Below the pieces are notes generated by a model. It was not told where the DNA came from and searched no databases. It saw only the letters and a program-made list of their open reading frames with translations. The position numbers and the translations under genes were made by a program. 64,000 nucleotides of DNA from Sepiola atlantica (Eukaryota > Mollusca > Cephalopoda > Sepiida > Sepiolidae), in the NCBI GenBank assembly GCA_963556195.1, contig OY744547.1, forward strand, positions 5,027,988 to 5,091,987. Direction: 5' to 3'. Below are positions 42,936 through 55,210 of this stretch, in pieces. Within the stretch, counting starts at the first letter, position 1. The number at the start of each line of letters is the position of its first letter.

Positions 42936-43654
42936 AGATGAGTTAATAGTTTCGTCAACCCTCGAGATCTGCCCGAACGTTGACGACGCGAAGTCACGGA
43001 AACATGGTGCGTCATCTATAAGAGTACCGACAATTGTCTTCCTGTATGCCTGCACGTCTTTGTAGCTTTCCAGGTTCTATGGTTACATTATTCAAAATAT
43101 ATTCACACGCTCCATCCTCTGACGCACACACAAACACAACTATATCTATGCATATTATTTTCGTTCGCGGGTTCAGATCAATTGAACCTTTCGTGTTTCT
43201 CTAAAATAATTCATAGAAAAAGTTCAGAAAAGATGGCCATTGAGCATACCAAATATTTTAGCACCATAACTCACCAATCGAATCTCCTAGTTCACGTGCA
43301 CTATATTATTACGTATGCTCATTAGAGTTATCACACAAATCATCGTCAGTGATTGCTCACCGACAACAACACGTGGTGCTCCCTGGAGTCTGAGTGACAA
43401 CAAGCCTCCCCAGATTTGCAGTACTCTCCACTTCTTTTCGATCACCACCGCAAGTGACCTTGCGGTATCGTAACAGCCACCAACCATTGATTTCTCGCTG
43501 GTAACGACTATTGATCTCCCCTGGGATTTGGACTCCAATAAGCCTCCTAAAGATCCCAGCACGCAATACATAAGTAAAGCTTAGTTGTAATACGAAAATA
43601 TACTTATGGCAAGTTATCTATACATGGAACGTTTACTTAATCAACAGAAAAATA

Positions 43655-43657
<3 letters not shown>
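42936..43657. other. No recognised feature
   Basis: It contains two GGGGAG/CTCCCC-type inverted phrases near 43.4-43.55 kb (CTCCCTGGAGTCTGAGTGAC and CTCCCCTGGGATTTGGACTC are similar), suggesting a diverged repeat pair of about 130 bp. No gene recognised. Confidence 0.4.

Positions 43658-43711
<54 letters not shown>
43658..43711. repeat. (TA)n microsatellite
   Basis: TA run left of a foldback. Confidence 0.95.
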
Positions 43712-43713
<2 letters not shown>

Positions 43714-43751
43714 CAGCATCTTCTCTTGCAGGCAAGTATTGTTGGATATCA

Positions 43752-44348
43752 GAGACAACTCATGTCTAGATATCCTTTGGTAGATCCTTTCAATATGAGT
43801 TTAAATGTCCTTTGTGAGACTGTGTCTCCGACAACAAAAAAAACATATACATAGGTTTGACTACCACGACTTTGTCGAGAAGATTAACGATGCATTTGTC
43901 TGATACTAGCGCCATAGCCCAACACTAAACTAACAACCACTCTTGCCTCCGATCGGAATTCAGAAAACTCTTAGTAGAAAGTACCAAAATCTTAGAATAT
44001 AGTACTAACAAACAAAACCTCCATACATTAGAAGCCCCATATATAAAAACAAAAAAAAACCTAATTAATAGAATGAACTTTAATATCAGTAATAATATTC
44101 TAAAATGTTTATAGTTCTAAATATAGTTTCGTACTTATTACATAATTCCCGCCAAAACCTTCTATAATACTAACACATGGTCTATACCTGATTAACTTCA
44201 TTCCCCTGAAGATGGGCCCGGATGGGTCTGAAAGTACTTGGGAGACAAATCCAAACTATGGCAAATTCATCAGCCAATTCTCCTCCGTAACTAAGATCCT
44301 GATTCGGACTATTGAAAGATCTACCAAAGGATATCTAGACATGAGTTG

Positions 44349-44354
<6 letters not shown>
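43752..44354. mobile_element. Foldback element with hammerhead-like motif
   Basis: GAGACAACTCATGTCTAGAT and ATCCTTTGGTAGATC at the left are mirrored by GATCTACCAAAGGAT and ATCTAGACATGAGTTGTCTC at the right (arms about 45 bp). TA runs lie outside. The interior has a hammerhead-like motif and no recognised coding. Confidence 0.7.
44201..44244 (+). ncRNA. Hammerhead candidate, extra-base variant
   Basis: Stem I TTCCC/GGGAG (five pairs with one G-U), CTGAAGA (44206-44212), one extra T, stem II GGGCCC/GGGTCT with loop GGAT, GAAA (44230-44233), GTAC loop, U16.1 and U as cleavage base. All three stems form, allowing for the extra base. Confidence 0.6.
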
Positions 44355-44432
<78 letters not shown>

Positions 44433-44447
44433 GTATATATATATATA
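44353..44447. repeat. (TA)n with TGTATG interruptions
   Basis: TA run between the foldback and an F1 element. Confidence 0.95.
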
Positions 44448-44454
44448 AGGTGTG

Positions 44455-44915
44455 GGTTGGTCGTTCAATTGGTTGTTTTTTGATGAAAAAAAAATGACTC
44501 AATATGGTCACCCCTGATGATGAAATTTTATTCCGAAATTAATAGGATTTATGTAAAAAAAAAAATTAATCTTGTATTGCCAATGGCTTATATTTCAATG
44601 TTTATTAACTAACCCTGCAATACTGAACGACCAACCCACACCTTATCAAGACTAACGAGCCAACGCTCTTTTCGTTCGACACCGGAATTTGAATCATAAC
44701 CGCCAACAACAACAGAGCGGAGACATCGCACCAAAGACGTTTATCAAGTAACAAAGAAATAAGTTTGTTTATTCTTGTTTTTTGATGAAAAAAAAATGAC
44801 TCAATACTGGTCACCCCTGAAGAAGGAATTTTATTCCGAAATTGATAGGATTGATGTAAAATGTAAAATAAAAAATTAATTAATCTTGTATTGCCAATGG
44901 CTTATATTACAATTT
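44455..44915 (+). mobile_element. F1 family element, long form
   Basis: It opens GGTGTGGGTTGGTCGTTCAA. It carries two copies of the TTTTTTGATGAAAAA..ATGACTCAATA..GGTCACCCCTGA block (about 44476 and 44770) around the internal region shared with the 2.0-kb element, ending at (TA)n. It resembles two partial long terminal units in direct orientation, a pattern seen in PLEs and retrozymes. Confidence 0.7.
44812..44852 (+). ncRNA. Hammerhead-like motif, extra-base variant
   Basis: CTGAAGA (44817-44823), extra A, stem II GGAAT/ATTCC (loop TTT), GAAA, a two-pair stem III AT/AT, cleavage base A. Stem I is weak (CC/GG plus scattered pairs). The equivalent near 44.50 kb is more decayed. Confidence 0.45.
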
Positions 44916-44944
44916 TTATTATATATATATATATATATATATTA

Positions 44945-45429
<485 letters not shown>

Positions 45430-45439
45430 CTTGCTGACG

Positions 45440-45826
45440 GTATCTCTCTCTCTCTTTCTATTTCTCCCCCTCTCTCTCTCACACACACTCTCTATCTCTT
45501 TTTCTTTCTCTATTTCTCACCCTCTCTCTCTCTCTCTCTCTCGTTCTCTATTTCTCTCCCTCTCTTTCTCTCTCTATTTCTCTATTTCTTCTCCTCGCTC
45601 TCCATCTCTCTAACTCTCTCTTTCTCTATTCCTCCCCCTCTCTCTCCCTCTCTCCCCCTCTTTCTCCCTCTCTCTCCCTAACACTCTCTCTCTCTCTTTC
45701 TTAATTTCTCCCCCGCTCTGCCTTTCTTTATTTATCCCCTGCTCTCTCTATATCTCTCTCTCTCTCTCTCTTTCTCGTTCTATTTATCTATTTCTCCATC
45801 TCTTTCTCTATTTCTCCTCCTCTCTT

Positions 45827-45860
<34 letters not shown>

Positions 45861-45910
45861 CGTTCTGTATTTCTCCTACTCTCTTTCTTTCTCTCTCTCT
45901 CTCTTTCTTA

Positions 45911-45956
<46 letters not shown>

Positions 45957-45975
45957 ATCTTTTTCTTTTTCTCTT
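45440..45975. repeat. (CT)n-rich polypyrimidine tract
   Basis: Over 500 bp of CTCTCT with TTTCTCTATTTCTC and CCCCCTCTCTCTC variants. It follows (TA)n directly. Confidence 0.95.
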
Positions 45976-46354
45976 GCGTGAAACTGATCGTTACATTAAC
46001 AGTCTGACACCAGCAACTTCCATTGGTGTTAAAACACTAAAATAACGTCAATGATTCATCACCGTTTCAGACCGGGAGACAATGTCGTTTTCAATTAGTA
46101 ACTGAAGCAGTGAATCTTCCATGGAACAGCAGAATATTGAATTAAATGAACGATGAAGAAGTAAATAATTAACACCACGACGTCCATGTTTTTTTTTTTA
46201 AATATTATTAGTATCAGCGTGATTTCAAATAATTGAATAATTGTTTTGAATATAATAATAGTCATAAAACAATGGATAATCTACTTTTCGGCAGTTGATT
46301 TTTTAATATACTCATTAACATGTCCATTCATCGTGGCCTCTGGTGATGAAAATA
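45976..46354. other. No recognised feature
   Basis: AT-rich unique-looking DNA. Confidence 0.45.
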
Positions 46355-46487
46355 TATGTATGGAAGCTAAGCTTCCGCGTTTCATTCCCGTAGGGAATCG
46401 TCAGGCTAAAATAGCATGTTAGCCTGACAATTTCCTACGGGGATGAAACACGGAAGCCTTTGTGTTGCTTAACTGCCATAAATATAT
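46355..46487. mobile_element. Foldback element (relative of 12.75 kb)
   Basis: GCTTCCGCGTTTCATTCCCG and TAGGGAATCGTCAGGCTA are mirrored by TAGCCTGACAATTTCCTA and CGGGGATGAAACACGGAAGC, with arms about 55 bp. It is followed by (TA)n. Confidence 0.7.
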
Positions 46488-46497
46488 TTGTATAACT

Positions 46498-46498
<1 letters not shown>

Positions 46499-46559
<61 letters not shown>

Positions 46560-46742
46560 TTCCCGAAACAGTTTTTCATGGTAAACAACTGATGATCCCT
46601 TAAAATAGTGTTAGAAACAAACTAATATAATGACTGTAAAACAATAAATTGACTTACATGAGTGATTTTCCACTTAAAGACTTGGGACTATAAGTTTTTT
46701 TTTGTTTTTTATTAATATAGTTTTAATGGTTGAGAAACTTCC

Positions 46743-46817
<75 letters not shown>
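46499..46817. repeat. Two (TA)n runs
   Basis: TA at about 46499-46555 and 46748-46817 with unrecognised AT-rich DNA between. Confidence 0.95.
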
Positions 46818-46820
<3 letters not shown>

Positions 46821-46828
46821 CGACTAAA

Positions 46829-47202
46829 TTTTCTGCATCTTAATCACTTAGGTAGTAAAACAATCGAAATAGTAGTAAGCAAAAACAACGAACGCTGCAA
46901 TCACCAATCAAAAAAATTACATAAAAATATAAATATATATTTAGGTGAGAAAAATCGTACACATTCTTAGGCAGAGCGTTGTAGTCCATTGGTAAGACGC
47001 TGGACTATAGACATCAATATCGAAGGTTCGATCACTGTTATGTACGTATAAAATTAATATATATATATGTATATATATATATATTAACGAAAAATACTAA
47101 TAATGCAATTTTCTGCATCTTAATCACTTAGGAAGTGAGACAATCGAAGTGATAGTTAGCAAAAAAAAAACAACGAACGCTGGAATCACCAATAAAAATA
47201 AT

Positions 47203-47208
<6 letters not shown>
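46829..47208 (+). repeat. Direct repeat pair flanking a tRNA-like SINE
   Basis: TTTTCTGCATCTTAATCACT and CAACGAACGCTGxAATCACC occur at about 46829-46925 and again at about 47110-47208, 280 bp apart, with the tRNA-like segment between. This could be a SINE dimer or a terminal-repeat structure. Confidence 0.75.
46971..47050 (+). mobile_element. tRNA-type SINE head
   Basis: A box TAGTCCATTGG and B box GGTTCGATCAC with tRNA-like spacing, followed by TATGTACGTATAAAATTAAT and TA. It is not a true tRNA gene: the 3' acceptor half is absent. No hammerhead recognised after this head. Confidence 0.55.

Positions 47209-47257
<49 letters not shown>
47209..47257. repeat. (TA)n microsatellite
   Basis: TA run left of an F2 element. 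Confidence 0.95.
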
Positions 47258-47261
<4 letters not shown>

Positions 47262-47544
47262 AAGGAAGGATGAGAGTAATCCGACGTAATTGGAGATGAA
47301 AAAGGTAAAAACCAAGAAATATTTTTTTATATATTCATCAACGTTTCGTCTTTATTTGTAAGACTTCCTCAGAATGATAATTTTAAGAAAAATGTCATGA
47401 AAGTACATCGAAATATTGGGTTGACATGATGGGTCGATGAGAAAAAGTAGTAGCCGTGGCTATTAAGAACGCTGGACCAAGGTCCGGGCTGAGAGAAGTC
47501 AGTAGCAGAGAGTGAAATTAATGTGGATGGCTGCGAGTGAAAAA

Positions 47545-47545
<1 letters not shown>
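47258..47545 (-). mobile_element. F2 pseudo-LTR-like element, single orientation
   Basis: It starts GAGAAAGGAAGGATGAG and GTAATCCGACGTAAT beside (TA)n and contains TTGACATGATGGGTCGATGA and GTCCGGGCTGAGAGAAGTCA, as in the 1.1- and 3.4-kb copies. It is truncated by another (TA)n at 47547. Confidence 0.65.
47335..47377 (-). ncRNA. Hammerhead candidate, extra-base variant (best F2 copy)
   Basis: Minus strand: stem I TCATT/GATGA (one G-U), CTGAGGA, extra A, stem II GTCTT/AAGAC, GAAAC, then GUU with U16.1 and U17 intact. Unlike the 1.36- and 3.65-kb copies, the bases after GAAA are consensus. Confidence 0.6.

Positions 47546-47546
<1 letters not shown>

Positions 47547-47597
<51 letters not shown>
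47547..47597. repeat. (TA)n microsatellite
   Basis: TA run truncating the F2 element. Confidence 0.95.
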
Positions 47598-47600
<3 letters not shown>

Positions 47601-47785
47601 ACGTATTATATTAGTTTCTGTAGATGTAAATCCGTTGAAACTCAAGTGTTTATAAAAAGTGCTCAATGAAAATATTGTTAAAAATAACTGAATTAGTCTG
47701 TTCAATTATACCTTTTTTTCAATTTTTCTGATAGTCTTTTTGTATAAAAATTAAAAAAATGATAAATGTTCCATAGGTTTCACAG

Positions 47786-47831
47786 GTTTCACGAACGTTT
47801 TCGATTCTTCGTCGAATTATCCTCAGGTGTC
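47786..47831 (-). ncRNA. Hammerhead candidate with short stem I
   Basis: Minus strand: CAC/GTG stem I, CTGAGGA, stem II ATTC/GAAT with a few unpaired bases at its base, GAAA, stem III from AACGTT, cleavage base C (GUUC context). Core letters are canonical; stem I is short. The flank GGTTTCACGAACGTTTTCGA matches the truncated half at 1.05 kb. Confidence 0.5.
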
Positions 47832-48573
47832 AAAAGCAAATGAACAAAAAACTGAAGAAAGAAGGGAATTTTTAAAAGACAGTGGAGAAATGCGCATAGA
47901 GATTTCGTCAGGCAATTTTAGGCCACCACCCCTTACACCCGACTGCACCCAATTCCCCCTGTCTCCCGGTAAGACCGGCGCTTTTTCACAGCTGCTTCTG
48001 TTGGTCAGTCAGGAACAAAAGACCTATATAATCCGAACGGAAGTGACGTTATCTCCGACTTCTGCATTCACACCTCCCACCGTTCATGGCGTCCTCGCAC
48101 CTTTGGAACTACCCACTATCTAACAGGTATAGTCGATCCGTGTGATGGTTCAAACGATAACAAGACGACAGTCTTTCGTATAGAACGGTCTCGTTTGGTA
48201 GAAGAAATTAGGGATTGTTCTTCTTTTATGGAACAGTGTGGATATTTTGAAAATATGAAATCGTTAGAAGCGATAAAATGCATTGATCTTTTTTTGAAAT
48301 TTTAATCTAAAACTTTTGGGCGATAGACTTCCTAATTAGAAAATGAGAATTATTTAATATCTTTTTTTAAAACAACGTTTTTATTGTATTCGATCTGTGG
48401 GATATTTCAAACGGTATAGGGATAATAGTCTCCAATCAAGAACGGTCGCGCGTGGAAGTACAAACTCAAATAAAGTCATATGTAATAAGTAATTATGTAA
48501 CATCGTTAGTGTGACATTTTACTGCAGTTTCAACGCCATCGAAGTTTATTGAAAGTGAATACCACTGGCATGT
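47832..48573. other. No recognised feature
   Basis: A 98-codon frame across 47827-48123 has no recognised domain and starts inside the hammerhead-bearing repeat, so I do not call it a gene. Confidence 0.5.
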
Positions 48574-51500
48574 GGCGTAACATTTTGCACGTAATATTTT
48601 GCACGTAATATTTTGCACGTAACATTTTGCACGTAATATTTTGCACGTAATATTTTGCACGTAATATTTTGCACGTAACATTTTGCACGTAATATTTTGC
48701 ACGTAATATTTTGCACGTAACATTTTGCACGTAACATTTTGCATGTAATATTTTGCACGTAACATTTTGCACGTAATATTTTGCACGTAATATTTTGCAC
48801 GTAACATTTTGCACGTAACATTTTGCACGTAATATTTTGCACGTAACATTTTGCACGTAATATTTGCTTAACATTTTACTTATTCTTCTTTCGTGTCAAT
48901 CAGAGGATTCTGGTGTTGGCATTAGTTTCCCCGATGTTTTTCTAGTTAGAAATATTTTGCACGTAATATTTTGCACGTAACATTTTGCACGTAACATTTT
49001 GCACGTAATATTTTGCACGTAATATTTTGCACGTAACATTTTGCACGTAACATTTTGCACGTAATATTTTGCACGTAACATTTTGCACGTAACATTTTGC
49101 ACGTAATATTTGCTTAACATTTTACTTATTCTTCTTTCGTGTCAATCAGAGGATTCTGGTGTTGGCATTAGTTTCCCCGATGTTTTTCTAGTTAGAAATA
49201 TTTTGCACGTAATATTTTGCACGTAACATTTTGCACGTAACATTTTGCACGTAATATTTTGCACGTAATATTTTGCACGTAACATTTTGCACGTAACATT
49301 TTGCACGTAATATTTTGCACGTAATATTTTGCACGTAACATTTTGCACGTAACATTTTGCACGTAATATTTTGCACGTAACATTTTGTACGTAACATTTT
49401 GCACGTAATATTTGCTTAACATTTTACTTATTCTTCTTTCGTGTCAATCAGAGGATTCTGGTGTTGGCATTAATTTCCCCGATGTTTCTCTAGTTAGAAA
49501 TATTTTGCACGTAACATTTTGCACATAATATTTTGCACCTAACATTTTGCACGTAATATTTTGCACGTAATATTTTGCACGTAACATTTTGCACATAACA
49601 TTTTGCACGTAACATTTTGCATGTAATATTTTGCACGTAACATTTTGCACGTAACATTTTGCACGTAACATTTTGCACGTAATATTTGCTTAACATTTTA
49701 CTTATTCTTCTTTCGTGTCAATCAGAGGATTCTGGTGTTGGCATTAGTTTCCCCGATGTTTTTCTAGTTAGAAATATTTTGCACGTAACATTATGCACGT
49801 AACATTTTGCACGTAACATTTTGCACGTAACATTTGCTTAACATTTTACTTATTCTTCTTTCGTGTCAATCAGAGGATTCTGGTGTTGGCATTAATTTCC
49901 CCGATGTTTTTCTAGTTAGAAATATTTTGCACGTAATATTTTGCACGTAACATTTTGCACGTAATATTTTGCACGTAACATTTTGCACGTAACATTTGCT
50001 TAACATTTTACTTATTCTTCTTTCGTGTCAATCAGAGGATTCTGGTGTTGGCATTAGTTTCCCCGATGTTTTTCTAGTTAGAAATATTTTGCACGTAATA
50101 TTTTGCACGTAACATTTTGCACGTTACATTTTGCACGTAATATTTGCTTAACATTTTACTGATTCTTCTTTCGTGTCAATCAGAGGATTCTGGTGTTGGC
50201 ATTAATTTCCCCGATGTTTCTCTAGTTAGAAATATTTTGCACGTAACATTTTGCACATAATATTTTGCACCTAACATTTTGCACGTAATATTTTGCACGT
50301 AATATTTTGCACGTAACATTTTGCACATAACATTTTGCACGTAACATTTTGCATGTAATATTTTGCACGTAACATTTTGCACGTAACATTTTGCACGTAA
50401 CATTTTGCACGTAATATTTGCTTAACATTTTACTTATTCTTCTTTCGTGTCAATCAGAGGATTCTGGTGTTGGCATTAATTTCCCCGATGTTTTTCTAGT
50501 TAGAAATATTTTGCACGTAACATTTTGCACATAATATTTTGCACCTAACATTTTGCACGTAATATTTTGCACGTAATATTTTGCACGTAACATTTTGCAC
50601 ATAACATTTTGCACGTAACATTTTGCATGTAATATTTTGCACGTAACATTTTGCACGTAACATTTTGCACGTAACATTTTGCACGTAATATTTGCTTAAC
50701 ATTTTACTTATTCTTCTTTCGTGTCAATCAGAGGATTCTGGTGTTGGCATTAATTTCCCCGATGTTTTTCTAGTTAGAAATATTTTGCACGTAACATTTT
50801 GCACATAATATTTTGCACGTTACATTTTGCACGTAATATTTGCTTAACATTTTACTGATTCTTCTTTCGTGTCAATCAGAGGATTCTGGTGTTGGCATTA
50901 ATTTCCCCGATGTTTCTCTAGTTAGAAATATTTTGCACGTAACATTTTGCACATAACATTTTGCACGTAACATTTTGCATGTAATATTTTGCACGTAACA
51001 TTTCGCACGTAACATTTTGCACGTAACATTTTGCACGTAATATTTGCTTAACATTTTACTTATTCTTCTTTCGTGTCAATCAGAGGATTCTGGTGTTGGC
51101 ATTAATTTCCCCGATGTTTTTCTAGTTAGAAATATTTTGCACGTAACATTTTGCACATAATATTTTGCACGTTACATTTTGCACGTAATATTTGCTTAAC
51201 ATTTTACTGATTCTTCTTTCGTGTCAATCAGAGGATTCTGGTGTTGGCATTAATTTCCCCGATGTTTCTCTAGTTAGAAATATTTTGCACGTAACATTTT
51301 GCACATAATATTTTGCACCTAACATTTTGCACGTAATATTTTGCACGTAATATTTTGCACGTAACATTTTGCACATAACATTTTGCACGTAACATTTTGC
51401 ATGTAATATTTTGCACGTAACATTTTGCACGTAACATTTTGCACGTAACATTTTGCACGTAATATTTGCTTAACATTTTACTTATTCTTCTTTCGTGTCA

Positions 51501-52175
51501 ATCAGAGGATTCTGGTGTTGGCATTAATTTCCCCGATGTTTTTCTAGTTAGAAATATTTTGCACGTAACATTTTGCACATAATATTTTGCACCTAACATT
51601 TTGCACGTAATATTTTGCACGTAATATTTTGCACGTAACATTTTGCACATAACATTTTGCACGTAACATTTTGCATGTAATATTTTGCACGTAACATTTT
51701 GCACGTAACATTTTGCACGTAACATTTTGCACGTAATATTTGCTTAACATTTTACTTATTCTTCTTTCGTGTCAATCAGAGGATTCTGGTGTTGGCATTA
51801 GTTTCCCCGATGTTTTTCTAGTTAGAAATATTTTGCACGTAACATTATGCACGTAACATTTTGCACGTAACATTTTGCACGTAACATTTGCTTAACATTT
51901 TACTTATTCTTCTTTCGTGTCAATCAGATGATTCTGGTGTTGGCATTAGTTTCCCCGATGTTTTTCTAGTTAGAAATATTTTGCACGTAATATTTTGACC
52001 GTAACATTTTGCACGTAACATTTTGCACGTAACATTTGCTTAACATTTTACTGATTCTTCTTTCGTGTCAATCAGAAGATTTTGGTGTTGGCATTAGTTT
52101 CCCCGATGTTTTTCTAGTTAGAAATATTTTGCACGTAACATTTTGCACGTAACATTTTGCACGTAATATTTGCTT
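48574..52175. repeat. Compound satellite: 14-bp runs and a constant spacer, with 1,048-bp higher-order period
   Basis: The 14-bp unit is TTTTGCACGTAACA or TTTTGCACGTAATA. Runs are punctuated by an invariant spacer (TTTGCTTAACATTTTACTTA, TTCTTCTTTCGTGTCAATCA, GAGGATTCTGGTGTTGGCAT, TTTCCCCGATGTTTTTCTAG). The spacer's GTCAATCAGAGG point occurs 16 times, at intervals of 148, 162, 204, 246, 274 or 302, all equal to 8 modulo 14. Only the number of 14-mers per block changes. Five spacers repeat at exactly 1,048 bp (from 50027 to 51919). The minus-strand Cys/Lys/Tyr frames are artefacts. Confidence 0.95.
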
Positions 52176-52575
52176 AACATTTTGCTGATTTGTGTTGAAT
52201 ATGATTAACACCAGTATAGACAATGCGACCCCCCGTTGCATTTCTCTTGGAATATGCACGACTGGAATTTGGGACAAAAGAGGCGGGGACTAGGTGCTTT
52301 ATATATTAGAGATAAAGAAACAGAAATGAAAGTATAAACGAAGAATTGGTTGCGTACAGCAACGCAAATGAACAAAAGAAACGTGAAAAGTTCACATCTA
52401 TGAAGAAATGTTTCGCTTTATTTTGCCATTTTTAAGAATAACTGAACGCTTTGTTTCTGCTCGGAATCTTTTCACAGAAAAAAAACATGTCTTGTAATGT
52501 TGATTTTTACGCAGTTGGGTGTTTTGGCTCCGAAATATGAGGTCTATATTGCAAGGTCGACAAAGAAAGCACTGA
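52176..52575. other. No recognised feature
   Basis: Unique-looking DNA between the satellite and the CATA repeat. Confidence 0.45.
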
Positions 52576-52579
52576 TTAT

Positions 52580-52881
52580 ACATACATACATACATACATA
52601 CATGCATACATACATACATGCAAACATATATACATACATGCATACATGCATACATACATACATACATACATACATGCAAACATATATACATACATGCATA
52701 CATGCATACATACATACATACATGCATACATACATACATACATACATGCATACATACATAGATACATACATACATACATACATACATGCATACATACATA
52801 CATACATACATGCATACATACATAGATTCAGAGAGGGGTAATATAAAGGAAGAGGTGATATTAATACACACATACACACAC

Positions 52882-52912
<31 letters not shown>
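52580..52912. repeat. (CATA)n tetranucleotide array, then (TA)n
   Basis: CATACATACATGCATACATA with CATGCAAACATATATACATA units recurring, to about 52830; a TA run at about 52883-52912. The stretch GATTCAGAGAGGGGTAATAT between them recurs near 61.64 kb in the same position before CACACA and TA. Confidence 0.95.
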
Positions 52913-52914
<2 letters not shown>

Positions 52915-52975
52915 TATGGTAAACATCCACACGATGAATATCAAAAAAATTTCAACCGGGCTTATAGAGAGTGCT

Positions 52976-53190
52976 CAATATCAAATAGAGTTTTATATAT
53001 ATATGATTAGTTTTATTTATACGGACGTGTACATAATCTGTGTTTTTTTCAAAATATGGCCTAAGAGAAGAATCAGATTTCCATTTTGTCAGATGAGATC
53101 TCCGTTTCTAACAGCTGTAGATCGATAACATCGACATGCCAGTGTCGCAGATGATGTACATGTCTGTATAAATAAAAAATAATCATATAT
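52976..53190. mobile_element. F6 foldback copy
   Basis: ATCGATAACATCGACATGCC, GTCGCAGATGATGTACATGT and CTGTATAAATAAAAAATAAT match the 9.3- and 26.3-kb copies. CTGATGA has become CAGATGA. Confidence 0.6.
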
Positions 53191-53334
53191 AAAAAACGCT
53201 TTGTTTTTGCTCGGAATCTTTTATGGAACTTTGTTCATATTTTGAACATTGACTGAAGTAAAATGAAACAACGAATTCAAGGTACGCGAAAACGGCGTAA
53301 GTGAGAAGGTTTTTTGGGGGTTTGTCTTTTCTAA

Positions 53335-53650
53335 GATAATTCACCCCCAAATGAGGCAGGCCGCCACTGTAGACGTAAGGGGCTACTGAGAGTTTGTGTG
53401 TAGGTTTAGTGTGTCATCCTAAGTTGGGAGCTGTGTAGCAAGAAGGCTGTTTACATTAGTTTTAAACCTATGCGTGTCGGTACAGTCGGGGAAACAGAGA
53501 GCAGGGAAAAAGTTCCAGAGGACGGCAGCACGGTGAAAGAAGCTATTAGAGTAAAAGGCTTTCCGGCATCTGGGGACCTCCACAGTGAATGGATGGGATT
53601 TTATTGATTGTCGGGTTGATCTACGTCGAGAAATAAACCAAACAGCGTAC
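53335..53650 (-). pseudogene. LINE ORF2 C-terminal fragment
   Basis: Minus strand: HPFTVEVPRCRKAFYSNSFF, HRAAVLWNFFPALCFPDCTD and FKTNVNSLLATQL, followed by the family 3' tail (GGCGGCCTGCCTCATTTGGG). 5'-truncated member of the family at 23.2 and 33.7 kb. Confidence 0.8.
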
Positions 53651-53696
53651 AAAAGACTTTTTAAGTGAAATTACTTTTAATAGTGACAACGTCACA

Positions 53697-54510
53697 TTAA
53701 CTCTAACCCTAACCCTAACCCTAACCCTAACCCTAACCCTAAACCTTACCCTAATCTCAACTCTAACCCTGATGTTAATATTAAACTTAACCCTAACCCT
53801 AACCGAAACCTTGCCCTAACCCTAACCTTAAACCTAACCCTAACCCTAACCCTAACCCTAACCCTAACCCAAACCCTAACCCTAACCCTAACCCTAATCC
53901 TAATCCTAATCCTAATCCTAATCCTAATCCTAAACCTAACCCTAACCATAACCCTAACCCTGACGTTAATCCTAAACTTAACCCTAACCCTAACCCAAAC
54001 CTTACCCTAAACCTAACCCTAACCCTAAACGCTACCCCTAACCCAAAACTTTACCCTAAACCTAAACCTAACCCAAACCCTAACCCTAATCCTAATCCTA
54101 ACCCTAACCCTAAACCTAAACCTAACCCTAACCATAACCCTAACCCTAATCCTAACTCTAACCCTGACGTTAATCCTAAACTTAACTCTAACCCTAACCC
54201 TAACTTTGCCCTAACCGTAACCGTAATCCTAACCCTGACGTTAATCCTTAACTAAACCCTAACCCAAACCTTACACTAACCCTAACCCTAACACTAAACC
54301 TAACCCTAACCCTAACCCTAACCCTAACCCTAACACTAACCCTTACCCTAACCTTAACCCTAACCCTAACCCTAACCCTAACCTTTACTCTAACCCTAAC
54401 CCTAACCCTAACCCTAACCCTAACCCTTACTCTAACCCTAACCCTAACCCTAACCCTAACCCTAACCCTAACCCTAACTCTAACCCTAAACCTAACCTTA
54501 AACCTAACAA
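53697..54510 (+). repeat. Interstitial telomere-like array
   Basis: About 0.8 kb of CCCTAA with CCTAAT, CCTAAA and GACGTTAATC variants. GACGTTAATCCTAAACTTAA recurs several times, marking a larger amplified unit. Confidence 0.95.
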
Positions 54511-55141
54511 CGTAACATTACGTTGCATCTATAAAATCCGACGATCAACCGACCGTAACGACGGACAGATCATCCCATAGATCTGCATGGTTGCATCTTA
54601 GAAATGAAAATAAAAATAAAACGTTTGAAATTCATTCCCAAGGATCTGTGAATAAGCGATCTATTCAAAGATTAACATCTAAATGTTGCTCGTTTGTATT
54701 CCTGTTACTCTCCAATCTTTTGCTGTCATTCAGTTTCCCATATTGCATGAGTTTTTTTTTTGTTTTGCAACTGAGAAGATTATTAGATTTTAATTATTTA
54801 CATTTTGCCATTTAATAAGGATTATTTCGCATAGAAATAATACACACGCAGAGCTAAAGTATTTTCTTAGCAACCATTGAACATACATGATTATTAGACA
54901 CAAAAGAAAAAACAACACTTATTATTAGTAGTAGTAGTAGTAGTAGTAGTAGTATCATCATCAACATTATTATTATTATTATCATCATCATTATCATCAT
55001 TATTATCTATATATTAATACGATAGCGTGTGTGTTCGTGTGTCACGCTTCCGGCGAAAGCTCTGCGCACGCGTGCCGCACCTTGATTTTGGAAAAAATTC
55101 AACTCGCCTAATTTTCGAAACATATTCAAGTATTTCCCTTT
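54511..55141. other. Mixed DNA with (TAG)n and (TTA/TCA)n patches
   Basis: AGTAGTAGTAGTAGTAGT near 54.93 kb and TTATTATTATCATCATCATT near 54.97 kb. TGCGTGTGTG-type phrases near 55.02 and 55.29 kb are similar to each other. No gene recognised. Confidence 0.5.
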
Positions 55142-55210
55142 TGCGCAACGGTTAGCGATGTAGTATTTCTCACTTAAGCCCGACTGGTTTATAGTTCGAT
55201 CCCAACCAAC
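55142..55210 (+). mobile_element. tRNA-type SINE head
   Basis: TGCGCAACGGTTAGCG (A-box region) and AGTTCGATCCC (B box, 55193-55203) with tRNA-like spacing. No acceptor stem, so not a functional tRNA gene. Confidence 0.5.

Noticed and set aside
46971..47050. A functional tRNA gene
   Set aside because: A and B boxes fit, but no complete acceptor stem or clear cloverleaf forms; better read as a SINE head.
47827..48123. 98-codon frame as a small gene
   Set aside because: It starts inside a hammerhead-bearing repeat and has no recognisable domain or splice structure.
48493..51750. Many Cys/Lys/Tyr frames (LRAKCYVQN repeats)
   Set aside because: The 14-bp satellite yields a 14-residue peptide repeat in every frame; not a protein family.
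48574..52175. CRISPR-like alternation of repeats and spacers
   Set aside because: The interspersed segment is the same each time and the short unit is tandem, the opposite of CRISPR; the DNA is eukaryotic.
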